Assembly: GCF_019710575.1 (NCBI RefSeq)
Contig: NZ_JAHWFK010000004.1
Coordinates: 1-64,000, forward strand
From: Paractinoplanes polyasparticus
GTDB taxonomy: Bacteria > Actinomycetota > Actinomycetes > Mycobacteriales > Micromonosporaceae
Length of the DNA stretch: 64,000 bases
Direction of reading: 5' to 3'
The position numbers and the translations under genes are program-made. Positions within the stretch are counted from its first letter, which is position 1. Every line of letters begins with the position of its first letter. The notes beneath the pieces are model-generated. The model worked only from the letters and a program-made list of their open reading frames with translations, did no database searches and was not told the origin of the DNA. Below, in pieces: positions 17,909-27,224 of this stretch.

Positions 17909-18619
17909 ATGCAGATCATCGAGGTGACCGAATTCGGGGTCCGGTCGGCGGTTGTCCGGCTGCGGCGTCGTGAGTCAGCGCTGCAGTTCGTGCTGTACCC
18001 GATGATCCATATGGCGAAGCCCGCGTTCTATGCAACAGTGACCACCCGCCTCCAGAGGGCGGACGTCGTAGTGGTCGAGGGCGTAGGCGGCGGCCGGCGG
18101 AAGCGCTCGGTCCTGGTCGGCGCGCTGACGCTCAGCTACACGGTGCTTCGGTTCAACCGGCGAGCCGAACTGGTCGAGCAGGACATCGACTACGCAGCGC
18201 TGGGTGTTCCGGTGGTACGCCCGGATGTCAGCGTCGAGGATTTCGCGGTCAACTGGCGGCGAGTGCCGCTGTCGCACCGGCTGATGATGTGGTGCGCGCT
18301 TCCCTTCGTCGTGGTGACGCGCCTGCTCGGCGGCACCCGGATGATCTGGTCGCGGTCGGTGGAACAGAACGACCTGCCCTCGGCGGCAGAAGAGGATCTC
18401 GCCGACTGGTCGCCACGACTCGAGGCTGCCTTCGGTGGTGAACGCGACAATCGGCTGCTGGCCGTTCTCTGCCGTCTGCACGAGGAGCACAGCGGGGAGA
18501 ACATCGAGGTCGCCGTTGTTTACGGCGCCGCTCACGTGCCCGCCATCGTGCACAGTTTGACGAAACGGTACGGCTACCGGCCAGGCTCTGCCGAATGGCT
18601 GACCGTCGCCGATATGTGA
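17909..18619 (+). CDS. TraB/GumN-like hypothetical protein
   Basis: A 236-residue protein with the pattern FVLYPMIHMAKPAFY near the N-terminus and ADVVVVEGVGGG, followed by a C-terminal VVYGAAHVPAIVHSL. This GxxH...E...GxxH spacing resembles the TraB/GumN (Tiki-like) superfamily, members of which are predicted metal-dependent proteases. It has no signal peptide; a hydrophobic segment (MMWCALPFVVVTRLL) may touch the membrane. GAGGG precedes the ATG. The substrate is unknown. The 170 bp before it, after the LacI gene, shows no feature. Confidence 0.6.
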   Translation: MQIIEVTEFGVRSAVVRLRRRESALQFVLYPMIHMAKPAFYATVTTRLQRADVVVVEGVGGGRRKRSVLVGALTLSYTVLRFNRRAELVEQDIDYAALGVPVVRPDVSVEDFAVNWRRVPLSHRLMMWCALPFVVVTRLLGGTRMIWSRSVEQNDLPSAAEEDLADWSPRLEAAFGGERDNRLLAVLCRLHEEHSGENIEVAVVYGAAHVPAIVHSLTKRYGYRPGSAEWLTVADM

Positions 18620-18760
18620 CCGAGGCCGAAAAATCGACAGCCCGCTGCACGGATGCGGCCGGAACACAGTTCAAAAAAGGCGCGCCTCCGTGCGTCAGCG
18701 CCCGCCTCACTGTGACGCTGCGTAGCCCGCGGATCGGGCAGATCCGTGCACCGGATCAAG

Positions 18761-19473
18761 CTAGGACAATGCGTCGAGAAGGTCGCGATATGCCTCTTCA
18801 ACCGCGCCATCTCGCAAGCGAATGACAGTCATCGCGGGGCGCGCCGCTACAAGGCCATGAGCTGGTCGTACATCTCGTCCAGGCGGGTGAGTTGTCCCTG
18901 CCGGCCGAGCATCTCCGCCGTGTCACGGAAAGTCGATTGACTGGCGGCGGAGCGCTCGACGAAGCGGCGTACAGAGTTCTCCTCGCGGTCGAGCAGGACG
19001 ATCTCATGGAACGTGCAATTCAGCTCGCCCGCGAGAGCCGCGGCCTGATCGATGAAGGCGGGCCGGGCAACCAACTGCGGCACCACCACGTCGTGCCCAC
19101 CGGTCAGGTGGACTCGCGCACCGGCCAACGCGATGGACCGGGCCAGAAGTCCGGCCGCAGGAGCGTGGTCGCGCCAACTGCCGATCAGACCGCGGACCAC
19201 GTCGATGTCGAGGTTGAGGCTCAGCGGATGTTCTTCAACGTACCTGCGCGCCAACGTCGACTTGCCGCACGCCGGCGGCCCGTTGAGCAAGACGAGTCGG
19301 AGTATGTGCTGTCCGTCCGTGCTGACGCTTCTCGTCGCGACCGTCCGGCTACTCCTCCACGTCGTACAGCCACGATCAACGTCGTTCGCGGACTTCCAGG
19401 CCGCCCACCATGCCGTCGGCTGGATCCGGATGCTGGTATGTCGCTGACACGCAATCAGTAGCGGGCGTGGCAT
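18761..19473 (-). pseudogene. P-loop kinase gene with C-terminal frameshift and no normal start
   Basis: The reverse strand encodes LRLVLLNGPPACGKSTLARRY, a Walker A kinase start, then DIDVVRG, VVVPQLVA and DEMYDQLMAL before a stop at 18847. In the next frame the homologous tail continues at once (VAARPAMTVIRLRDGAVEEAYRDLL... to TAG 18761), so one base appears to be missing near 18851. The natural start should lie just before LRLVLL, but the codon there is ATA; the open frame upstream to ATG 19473 looks non-coding. The predicted role would be phosphorylation of a small molecule. Two lesions suggest decay, though the P-loop core is intact. Confidence 0.7.
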
Positions 19474-19580
19474 GGACGCGATCAGGTCCGGTTGATCCGG
19501 CCACCGCGCAGCCCGGCGTCCCCGGCCGGGGATACGCTGACGTGCCGCGAAGTGCGGTTGCGACCTTGGACGGAGCTGAA

Positions 19581-19922
19581 GTGAGCAGTGCAGGGCTCGG
19601 CGAGCCGTTTGAGTTTCACACCTTTCTCGCGCCGGGCCGGGGCCCGGCGTACGACGACTTCCACCGGGCGATCCCGGCCGACCTGGACGCGGTGATGCGC
19701 GCCGCGGGTGTCATGGCCTGGCGGATCTACCGCAACGACTTGATCCTCACCCATCAGGTGGTCGCGCTCGACCGTCAGCACATGGACGAAATCCTGGACA
19801 GGGATCCGGTGAATCAGCGCTGGCAGCAGGAGGTCGCACCGTACCTTGTCGACACCCCGGCAACCGACATCGGCGACGACCCCGGCGACCTGGTCTGGGA
19901 CTTCTCCTGGCCGACTCGGTGA
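19581..19922 (+). CDS. L-rhamnose mutarotase-like protein
   Basis: A 113-residue single ferredoxin-like (dimeric alpha/beta-barrel) domain with FHTFLAPGRGPAYDDFHRAIPADLDAVMRAAGVMAWRIYR, the classic start of the RhaM family, and DPVNQRWQQEVAPYL at the end. Family members interconvert alpha and beta anomers of L-rhamnose or related sugars. No rhamnose catabolic genes are adjacent, so the sugar is uncertain. The GTG at 19581 is supported by GGAG eight bases upstream. Confidence 0.75.
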   Translation: MSSAGLGEPFEFHTFLAPGRGPAYDDFHRAIPADLDAVMRAAGVMAWRIYRNDLILTHQVVALDRQHMDEILDRDPVNQRWQQEVAPYLVDTPATDIGDDPGDLVWDFSWPTR

Positions 19923-20024
19923 ACGACACCGGCTGCGGGAAAGTCGCTGTCCGGCCGCCGGCGCGGGCGACATCAACGCGTCCCGCCGGTCGGCCCGGCA
20001 GCCAAGCATGATTCGCTCGCAGAT

Positions 20025-20435
20025 GTGATCACGTCCGAGACTGCTCTGCTGGCATCGACCGCGGCCCATTTCGGCTTCCAGGCGACGGTCACGGCAGTGG
20101 TATATCCAGCCTTGGCGAAGGTTCCCGCGGCGCAATGGCCGGTCGCGCACCGAGCTCATTCCCGGGCGGTCACCTGGCTTGTCGTCATCATCTACGGCGC
20201 GCTGGTGTTGACCGGGGCCTGGGCGCTGTGGTCAGGCCCCAGTGCCTGGACGCTGGTGGCGCTGGCGGCGACCGCGGTGACGTTCACCGTCACCGCGGCT
20301 GCGGCGGCGCCGGCGCATGCGCGGCTGGGCGCGAGGCACGATCCGGGCCGGATCGCTTTCCTCCTGCGCGTCGACCGCATCCGCGCTGGGGCGTCAGCGG
20401 TCGCGTTGGTGGCAGCGGCCGCCGCGTTGTGGTGA
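20025..20435 (+). CDS. Small four-helix membrane protein
   Basis: A 136-residue integral membrane protein with about four hydrophobic segments separated by short polar loops (RAHSRAV, ARLGARHDPGR, LLRVDRIRAG). I do not recognise the family with confidence; the layout resembles small DUF-type membrane proteins of actinobacteria. It starts with GTG and has no strong ribosome-binding site. Confidence 0.6.
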   Translation: MITSETALLASTAAHFGFQATVTAVVYPALAKVPAAQWPVAHRAHSRAVTWLVVIIYGALVLTGAWALWSGPSAWTLVALAATAVTFTVTAAAAAPAHARLGARHDPGRIAFLLRVDRIRAGASAVALVAAAAALW

Positions 20436-20615
20436 CTTCCGAACGGCCAAGATCAGGTGCACGCTCATCGGCAGTTTCAGGGTGCAGGCGCAAAAGTCGT
20501 GGCCGGTCCCGCTCCGGTGTTCGGCGCCGTCGCCGATGAACGCGATCGTTTTACAGGCGAGGCATGCCCGCTGGGTCGTTTCCTCCTCCGTCCGCTCGTG
20601 ATGAAGATTGCTTCC
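20436..20615 (-). other. Possible gene remnant between membrane-protein and TetR genes
   Basis: In one reverse frame (about 20610 down to 20445) the sequence reads TTQRACLACKTIAF, GTGHDFCACTLKLPMSV, with a CxxC and a CxC cysteine pair and coding-like composition. A stop precedes it and no start codon is usable, so it looks like a fragment. I cannot name a family. Confidence 0.25.
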
Positions 20616-21254
20616 TCAGCGAGCTCGAGCCGCCTGAGTGGCGGCTGCCGCGCCCGGCGGTTTCTGGCTGGGTGGCTCCTCCGGCTGTCCCTGTCCCGCC
20701 TTGGTGACCAGCGCATTCAGCAGTGCGGGTGTCACAGGTTCGCCCGTCACGAGTACCCGGAAGTGGATCGGACCGACCGTCTGGTCGACGAGTAGGTCGA
20801 CGTCGACGTCGGCGGGCAGCTCGCCGCGTGCCGCTGCCCGGTCGAACGGCACTCGGTCGCGGGCGCGCAGCCGTGGCAGAACCTCCGCGCGCAGCCGGGT
20901 GGCCAGCTCCGGATCGTGCTGGGCCTGACCGGCCAAGGCGCGGAACACCGCGCCCGAGTCGGACACCTCGAGGAAGCGGACCAGCTCGTCGAGGTGGGCG
21001 CGCAGGTCGGTGCGCAAGGCACCGGTGTCGGGCAACGTGAGCTCCTGGACGCTGTCGGCGGCGAACGCGTCGACCAGGATGTCGGTCTTGGAACGCCACC
21101 ACCGGTAGATCGTCTGCTTGGCTACGCCGGCCCGGGCTGCGATGCCCTCGATGGTGAGGTTGGCGTAGCCGATCTCAGCGACGAGGTCGTCCGCCGCCTG
21201 GAGCACGGCCTCGCGGGCCGCCTCGCTCCGGCCGTGCCGGTTGCCGTGATGCAT
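20616..21254 (-). CDS. TetR-family transcriptional regulator
   Basis: A 212-residue repressor with the TetR HTH at residues 10-55 (IEGIAARAGVAKQTIYRWW) and a C-terminal ligand domain of the TetR_C_16/AcrR-like type ending in a proline- and alanine-rich tail. AAGGAG precedes the ATG. It is divergent from an O-methyltransferase gene, and the gap contains a perfect 20-bp palindrome only 11 bp from the methyltransferase start. Autoregulation and repression of the methyltransferase are therefore likely. Confidence 0.93.
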   Translation of the reverse strand: MHHGNRHGRSEAAREAVLQAADDLVAEIGYANLTIEGIAARAGVAKQTIYRWWRSKTDILVDAFAADSVQELTLPDTGALRTDLRAHLDELVRFLEVSDSGAVFRALAGQAQHDPELATRLRAEVLPRLRARDRVPFDRAAARGELPADVDVDLLVDQTVGPIHFRVLVTGEPVTPALLNALVTKAGQGQPEEPPSQKPPGAAAATQAARAR

Positions 21255-21333
21255 CGGGCGCTCCTTCTCGTGAGGCGCCTTTCCCGTGAGGCGTCCGAGT
21301 CCCCCGGAGACGTTACAAGAGCCACCACTTCCG

Positions 21334-21353
21334 TAGACGCAACGTTGCGTCTA
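21334..21353. promoter_or_regulatory. 20-bp perfect palindrome, probable TetR operator
   Basis: TAGACGCAAC at 21334-21343 is followed directly by its exact reverse complement GTTGCGTCTA. The site lies between the divergent TetR and O-methyltransferase genes, ending 11 bp before the methyltransferase ATG, where binding would block transcription or translation initiation. Confidence 0.88.
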
Positions 21354-21364
21354 ATCTAACCGTC

Positions 21365-22009
21365 ATGACGACGACACTGCACGACCCTGTGGTCCGCGAC
21401 CTGATCGCCCGGCTGTTCACCGAGGCCGAGCGCGACTATGAGCGCTCCCCGGGCCGGCCCGCGCCCACCGTCACCCCCCAGGAACGCTCGGACCTGCTCG
21501 AAGACGTCTACATGCCGATCTCGGCCAGCGGCGGAAACCTGCTCTACGCCCTGGTCCGCACGGCCCGCCCGCAGACCGTGGTCGAGTTCGGCACCTCGTA
21601 CGGAATCTCGACCCTCTACCTCGCCGCGGCCGTGCGCGACAACGGAATCGGGCACGTCACCACGACCGAGCTCAGCGCGACCAAGGTCAAGGCAGCCCGC
21701 GCCAATATCGAAGCGGCCGGGCTCAGCGACCTCGTGACCGTGCTCGAGGGCGACGCGCTGACCACCCTCGGCACGGTCGGCGGCCCGATCGGCCTGGCAC
21801 TGCTCGACGGCTGGAAGGAGATGTGCCTACCCGTCCTGCGCCTGCTCGAAGACCGGCTCGCCCCGGGCGCCCCGGTCGTCGGCGACGACTCCACATTCGA
21901 GTCGATGAGCGACTATGTGGCCTACGTCCGCGACCCGGGCAACGGCTACATCAGCGTCGACTTCCCGGTCGAGGACGGCATGGAGCTCAGCTGCTGGACC
22001 GGCCGATGA
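21365..22009 (+). CDS. Class I SAM-dependent O-methyltransferase
   Basis: A 214-residue enzyme of the O-methyltransferase_3/catechol-O-methyltransferase-like group. The SAM-binding motif is VVEFGTSYGISTLYLA (about residues 71-86), followed by an acidic loop TTTELSATK and the metal-site-like region IGLALLDGWKEM. It would methylate a hydroxyl group on a small molecule; repression by a TetR protein suggests a xenobiotic or antibiotic-like inducer. No ribosome-binding site is obvious in the short leader, so translation could be leaderless. Confidence 0.85.
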   Translation: MTTTLHDPVVRDLIARLFTEAERDYERSPGRPAPTVTPQERSDLLEDVYMPISASGGNLLYALVRTARPQTVVEFGTSYGISTLYLAAAVRDNGIGHVTTTELSATKVKAARANIEAAGLSDLVTVLEGDALTTLGTVGGPIGLALLDGWKEMCLPVLRLLEDRLAPGAPVVGDDSTFESMSDYVAYVRDPGNGYISVDFPVEDGMELSCWTGR

Positions 22010-22217
22010 TCGAACAGGCCCGTCTGAGCAGGTAACCGCGTCGCGAAGCGACCTGCGCAACGGGCTCCGCGCTGCGCGCAGCACAGAAACCCGCCGGGAG
22101 TTCGAAGTCAGGACCCCTCCGCCTCGTACGCGCCGCGATCTGCTGCCGTCATTTGATCAACGGAACAGTCGTGGAACGCACCCGGGTCTTGGTCCGGCGC
22201 GGGACTTTCAGGAGATG

Positions 22218-22616
22218 TCAAGCGGTCAGCTGGCGCAGCATCTCGGCCGAGTCATGCAAATTGGTCATGTGGATGAACCTGCCGTCACGGACCTTGTAGA
22301 TCGCGTACTCGACGATGGTGAAAGAGGCTCCGGACGGCTGGACGCCGAGCCACTCCTTGGCCGGCGTGCCGGTGTTGGTCAGGCGGACGGCGATGCCGTC
22401 GCGGTCGAACAGCATCTCCTGGATCTCCCAGTGGATGTCCGGCACGGCGTCGACGATCCCCTCGAGGACGTCGACGACGGCGTCCCGGGTGCCGGGCTTG
22501 CCGCCGAGCAGGACCTTCTCGGCGATGAACTCGTCCATGCCGCCGAACTCGTGGGCGTTGAGTGCCGCGATGTATCGCAGGTAAAAGTCGTGCAGGCCAT
22601 TCTCGGTCATCAACAC
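22218..22616 (-). CDS. SnoaL-like (NTF2-fold) protein
   Basis: A 132-residue single NTF2-like domain: [30 protein letters not shown]..., [27 protein letters not shown] and a C-terminal [16 protein letters not shown]. The pattern matches SnoaL/ester-cyclase-like proteins, which include polyketide cyclases and many small-molecule isomerases. Start is GTG 22616 with GGAAGG close upstream, or ATG 22610. It stands alone; the substrate is unknown. The 208 bp before the O-methyltransferase stop show only short GC hairpins. Confidence 0.78.
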   Translation of the reverse strand: MLMTENGLHDFYLRYIAALNAHEFGGMDEFIAEKVLLGGKPGTRDAVVDVLEGIVDAVPDIHWEIQEMLFDRDGIAVRLTNTGTPAKEWLGVQPSGASFTIVEYAIYKVRDGRFIHMTNLHDSAEMLRQLTA

Positions 22617-22685
22617 TGATCCTTCCGTACGAAATCTGCTGATCGCCGAAGCGAAAGCGGTCCGGCGCGTTACGGGGAGTCCTTG

Positions 22686-23846
22686 TCAGAGGTCCGTGAG
22701 AGTCACGCGTCGTCCCTCGACGGACGATCGGACGATCGCGTCCAGGAGCCGGTGACGTCTGACGGCGTGGGCGAAGTCCGGGGCGGTCGCACTGCCGTTG
22801 GTCAGATCGTCGCGGATCGCCGCGTACAGGTGCGCCAGGTTGTGGGCAGGGGTCCCGGCCAGGTGGGGATAGTCATCGTGGCCGTCGGGCGGCGTCAGCC
22901 GGGACAGTGGGGCGTGACCTCGAGCGCCGCGCACCGTGACGGGCCCGAGGTGTGGATATCCGCCCGCGGAGGCGATCTCGAGGGTCCCCTCGGTACCGTC
23001 GACGAGCAGGGAAAATCCCGGTCCGGTCATGGGCGCGCCACGGTGATGGACGGAGAGGATCGCTCCGTTCGGCAGCGTTCCGGAGACGGCGATCTGGTCC
23101 TCGGCGGTCATCGGGACGGTCTGTCCGGTCCGGCCGAGCGGAATCATCGGGCGCCGGGTCGCCGTCGAGGCGACCACGTCCCGCAGCTCGCCGACGACCA
23201 TCGACACCACGTCGATGGCATTTCCGAAGGCGATGGTGAGCATCGTGGCGCCGAGCGTGCGATCGAGGGTGTATCGCATGCGCTCGGAAACCGGGGTGCC
23301 CCACTCGATCGACGACGCCAGCACCGTCGCGGACAGCACGTCGCCGACGTACCCGTCGGCGACGAGGCCGGCCAGCCAGCGGATGGTGGGCGAGCAGCGG
23401 CCGTACAGCCCGATGAAGCTCGGCGTGCCCCGGGCGGCGCCTTCCATCTTCACGGCTTCCGCCAGGTTGACGGCGAAGGGCCATTCGCTGAGCACCGGCA
23501 CGCCGGCCCGTAGCGCGGGCACCACCAGCTCGCGGTGCCGGGGCACCTTGACCGCAACGACCACGAGGTCGACGTTCTCGTCCTCCGCGAGCTGTGCGGC
23601 CGAGGCGTAGCCGGGCACCCCGAAGGCGGCGCCCGCGGCCGCGGCCGACGCGTGGGAACTCGTCGCCAAGGCGGTGAGCTCGATGCCGTCGACTGCCGCT
23701 ATCGCGGGCCGGTGGGCCCCGGCAGCCCATCCGCCAGACGCGCTCAGCCCCACGATCCCGACGCCGAGCGGGCCCCTGCCGCCCGGTCGCTCGCTCGGCC
23801 TCCCGGTTTCTATCACGTGTCCTTCGCCTTCCGCAGTTGGTGCCAT
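22686..23846 (-). CDS. Gfo/Idh/MocA-family oxidoreductase
   Basis: About 386 residues: an N-terminal Rossmann fold (LGVGIVGLSASGGWAAGAH; the usual GxGxxG is altered to GLSASG), the conserved EWPFAVNL replacing the typical EKP, and a C-terminal alpha/beta domain. The loss of the catalytic lysine of the EKP motif (here EWP) is characteristic of the galactose-repressor-like Gal80 branch and of some dehydrogenases, so enzymatic activity is uncertain. The start could be ATG 23846 or GTG 23816 (the latter has GAAGGA close upstream). It lies downstream of the TetR gene on the same strand; a GATCGGT half-site resembling the TetR operator occurs at 23871-23877. Confidence 0.82.
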   Translation of the reverse strand: MAPTAEGEGHVIETGRPSERPGGRGPLGVGIVGLSASGGWAAGAHRPAIAAVDGIELTALATSSHASAAAAGAAFGVPGYASAAQLAEDENVDLVVVAVKVPRHRELVVPALRAGVPVLSEWPFAVNLAEAVKMEGAARGTPSFIGLYGRCSPTIRWLAGLVADGYVGDVLSATVLASSIEWGTPVSERMRYTLDRTLGATMLTIAFGNAIDVVSMVVGELRDVVASTATRRPMIPLGRTGQTVPMTAEDQIAVSGTLPNGAILSVHHRGAPMTGPGFSLLVDGTEGTLEIASAGGYPHLGPVTVRGARGHAPLSRLTPPDGHDDYPHLAGTPAHNLAHLYAAIRDDLTNGSATAPDFAHAVRRHRLLDAIVRSSVEGRRVTLTDL

Positions 23847-23920
23847 GCGCCGAAACACCATCTTTGGTCTGATCGGTACGGAACGTGGCGTGGATCGAGG
23901 ATCGCGCACGAGCGCGGGCG

Positions 23921-24526
23921 TCACGCCGGCCAGGCGAGCAGTGCTGTGTCGACGATCTCGTCGAGCGCGTCGGGCCCGAGGCCGTTCGCGGCCTGGACGG
24001 CGATGCCGAACCCCGTCGTCATGACGAACCGGGCGAGACGCCCCGGGTCAGCGTCACGCGGAAGGTCGCCCTCCTCGACGGCGCGCCGGAAGCGCGCTTC
24101 GAGCTGGTCGCCCGCGTCAACGCGCCAGCCGACCAGCACGTCGTGCGCCGGCCGGCTCTGCTCGCTCAACGCCAGCGCGCCCTGAACGGACAGGCATCCC
24201 GTGGGGCGGCCGGGCGAGGTCGTCGTCCGGACGGCTCCCCGCAGGAACGCCTCGGCCACCGCGCGCGCTGTGGGCTCCCGCAAGGCCCGCGTCGCGTAGG
24301 AGGCCGGCCCCTCGGCGTAGCGCTGCACGGCCTTGCGGAACAGCTGCTCCTTGTTGCCGAAGGCGGCGTACATGCTCGACTTGGTGATCCCCATCGCGCC
24401 GGTCAGGTCCGTGAGGCTGGTGCCGTCGTACCCCCGCGCCCAGAACACCTGCATGGCGCGCTCCAGCACCTCGTCGACGTCGAACTCCCGAGGGCGGCCG
24501 AACACTGTGTTCTGGGATCCGCTCAT
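23921..24526 (-). CDS. TetR/AcrR-family regulator
   Basis: A 201-residue regulator with HTH LTDLTGAMGITKSSMYAAFG (about residues 38-57) and a C-terminal domain of the TetR_C_11-like group (CLSVQGALALSE). GGAG lies 9 bases before the ATG. It is divergent from an aldo/keto reductase; the gap contains a long perfect inverted repeat. It likely represses itself and the reductase, relieved by a small electrophile or quinone-like inducer, as is common for such pairs (inference). Confidence 0.92.
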   Translation of the reverse strand: MSGSQNTVFGRPREFDVDEVLERAMQVFWARGYDGTSLTDLTGAMGITKSSMYAAFGNKEQLFRKAVQRYAEGPASYATRALREPTARAVAEAFLRGAVRTTTSPGRPTGCLSVQGALALSEQSRPAHDVLVGWRVDAGDQLEARFRRAVEEGDLPRDADPGRLARFVMTTGFGIAVQAANGLGPDALDEIVDTALLAWPA

Positions 24527-24593
24527 GAAGGCATCTCCTGATCCGAAACTGACGCGGGCTGCTGTCTCTCTCTCGTCACGACCGACTTTACTC

Positions 24594-24632
24594 CCGATCG
24601 GTCCAGATGTGCTAGCGTTCTGGACCGATCGG
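24594..24632. promoter_or_regulatory. 14-bp inverted repeat, probable TetR operator
   Basis: CCGATCGGTCCAGA (24594-24607) and TCTGGACCGATCGG (24619-24632) are exact reverse complements separated by 11 bp. Each arm also contains the 8-bp palindrome CCGATCGG or its partner, so two dimers could bind side by side. A further ATCGGTC occurs at 24640. The site is 43 bp before the aldo/keto reductase ATG. Confidence 0.85.
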
Positions 24633-24675
24633 AACTTTAATCGGTCGCAGCTACCACAGGAAGAGGAGCACCACG

Positions 24676-25647
<972 letters not shown>

Positions 25648-25991
25648 CCCGATCTCCACCTGGCGCCGACCACCGCCGCATCGGTGGCGTACCCGAAAAG
25701 CATCGTGTCGGCGCCGACCGCCGTCGCCTGATGATCGGCGTCATGGAGGAAGCCGCCGACGACGCGAGGAAGCGGTCCGGCTTCTCAACGAGCGGCATGT
25801 GGCGAGTTCTCGAAGAGCGCTGACCAGAAGTCGGGCAGCCGCGCGGTGAGGTCGCGGGCGACGTCAGGCGAGATGAGGTCGTAGGTCAGGTGAGCACCAA
25901 GCCGGGACCTTGATCTCACCGAGGCGCGGCGTGATGTCCCAGCCCCCCGCAGGTTAGCCGGTGCGGCGCTACCGTAGCCGTCAAGGGCGTA
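25648..25991. other. Gap with possible gene remnants
   Basis: No complete gene is visible in these 344 bp. Two short coding-like stretches are noted. On the forward strand, VPEKHRVGADRRRLMIGVMEEAADDARKR-type sequence runs to a stop at 25824. On the reverse strand, LTYDLISPDVARDLTARLPDF runs to a stop at 25785. Neither has a plausible start, and I do not recognise a family. Confidence 0.35.
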
Positions 25992-26399
25992 TTGAAAGGA
26001 CGACGCGGCTACATCGACTCCGTCAACGACGCCGAGACTGGCTCCACGGTGCTGGTGTGGCACGGGCCATCCGACCGTATCCAGCAGCAGATCCTGGAGG
26101 AAGCCCGCCGCCGGGACATCGCCATCTCCGTCGAGCATCGCCAGTACCCCAAGGCCAGCCTCGAAGGGGCCGTCGAACGCCTCGAAGCCATCGTGTCGGG
26201 CACTGGCGTGTTCCACAACTTCGAGGTGAGTGCGCTCGCCGCGTTCTACATGGGCTTCGACGGGGTCACCGTCATCGGCGACTACATCCAGCCTCCAGCC
26301 GAGGGCGTTGCCGCTGCGGACGCTGCGCTCGTCCAGGCTCTGCGTGCCGAGACCGGCGTCACGGTAGCCATCGAACACGGCAAGTTCGAATTGCTGTGA
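25992..26399 (+). CDS. Hypothetical protein, possibly N-terminally truncated
   Basis: A 135-residue frame with even alpha/beta alternation: GYIDSVNDAETGSTVLVWHGP, then EARRRDIAISVEHRQY, LEGAVERLEAI, GFDGVTVIGDYI and a final VTVAIEHGKFELL. The two halves look like ferredoxin-like repeats, as in the inhibitory or N-terminal domains of actinobacterial secreted proteases. The only start is TTG at 25992, and the frame stays open upstream, so a longer secreted protein may have lost its beginning. The function is unknown. Confidence 0.45.
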   Translation: MKGRRGYIDSVNDAETGSTVLVWHGPSDRIQQQILEEARRRDIAISVEHRQYPKASLEGAVERLEAIVSGTGVFHNFEVSALAAFYMGFDGVTVIGDYIQPPAEGVAAADAALVQALRAETGVTVAIEHGKFELL

Positions 26400-26722
26400 G
26401 CGGCATGGCGTGACGCTGGTTTGGCGAGCGGTAGGTGCGAGGTTTGTTTGACCGCGGGGTCGGAAGTAGGGCGGCTGGCCTGATCGGCGGTTGCCAGGAT
26501 GCCCGGGTGCCACGCTGCCGGCGGCCGGGCTATGCCGAACGGCCTGTCGGCGCACGGGTCCAGGTGCAGCGGTCGGGGACGCGAAGCACTCGGGACGCTG
26601 CGACGGCAACCCCGAGTCGGTCACGAACGCTGAGTATTCGGTGGACATGGGCCGGCGCCCGGATCGCGGCAGATCCGTGCACCAAACAACGTTGCGGCAG
26701 TGTGTTCTGGACTTGTCGCGAG
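26400..26722. other. Stretch without recognisable gene
   Basis: I find no frame with convincing coding character in these 323 bases, and no strong repeat or hairpin. The region lies between a possibly truncated gene and a decayed kinase fragment and is best read as eroded sequence. Confidence 0.4.
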
Positions 26723-26830
26723 GTGATCGTTCCTGTATTGGTCAACGGTCTGCCAGGCTCGGGCGGACGACCGTTACGACCGGGTTGGCGCGGTGCTCGG
26801 CACAGCAGTGTGCCTCTTTCTGTGCCGACG
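26723..26830 (+). pseudogene. Remnant of a P-loop kinase gene with two frameshifts
   Basis: Starting at GTG 26723 the sequence reads VIVPVLVNGLPGSG, a typical kinase Walker A start. The expected continuation is found only by changing frame twice: RTTVTTGLAR in a second frame and VLGTAVCLFL in a third. All three pieces are in the order and spacing of the ATP-binding N-terminus of small-molecule kinases. The rest of the gene is gone; the next gene begins at 26865. Confidence 0.5.
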
Positions 26831-26864
26831 GTTACCGCCGGCTCCGTCAGGGAACCTCAAGGAG

Positions 26865-27224
26865 ATGAGTACCTACCCTGATCCGGCCTGGCACGGCGAC
26901 GTCTACCCCTCTGAAGAGGAGATCGATCCGGCCGGCACCGACGGCCCGGTCGGGGCGTACGCCAGCCGGCCCGGCCCACTGCCATCCTCCGCGCCCGGAT
27001 CGCCGCCCATCCCCGGACCGGCAGGCCGGGTCGCCACCGCCGCCAATTCGATTGTCAGCCGCCGCTCGGACGGATCGATTGAGGTGGTCACCGACCTCGA
27101 CGGTGACGGCATCGCCGACGTGGTGCAGCTCGACCTCGACGGCGACGGGGTGCCCGAGCTCACCTACCTCGACACAGACCGCGACGGCCAGCTCGACACC
27201 GTGCTGCGCACCCCGAACCACTGA
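26865..27224 (+). CDS. Small protein with DxDxDG repeats
   Basis: A 119-residue protein without signal peptide. Its N-terminal half is proline-, glycine- and serine-rich and probably disordered. The C-terminal half carries three successive acidic loops, DLDGDGIADVV, DLDGDGVPEL and DTDRDGQLDTV, spaced 11-12 residues apart, similar to the calcium-binding loops of EF-hand-like and thrombospondin type-3 repeats. Such proteins are common and uncharacterised in actinobacteria. GGAG abuts the ATG, which is unusually close, so the start is not certain. Confidence 0.65.
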   Translation: MSTYPDPAWHGDVYPSEEEIDPAGTDGPVGAYASRPGPLPSSAPGSPPIPGPAGRVATAANSIVSRRSDGSIEVVTDLDGDGIADVVQLDLDGDGVPELTYLDTDRDGQLDTVLRTPNH

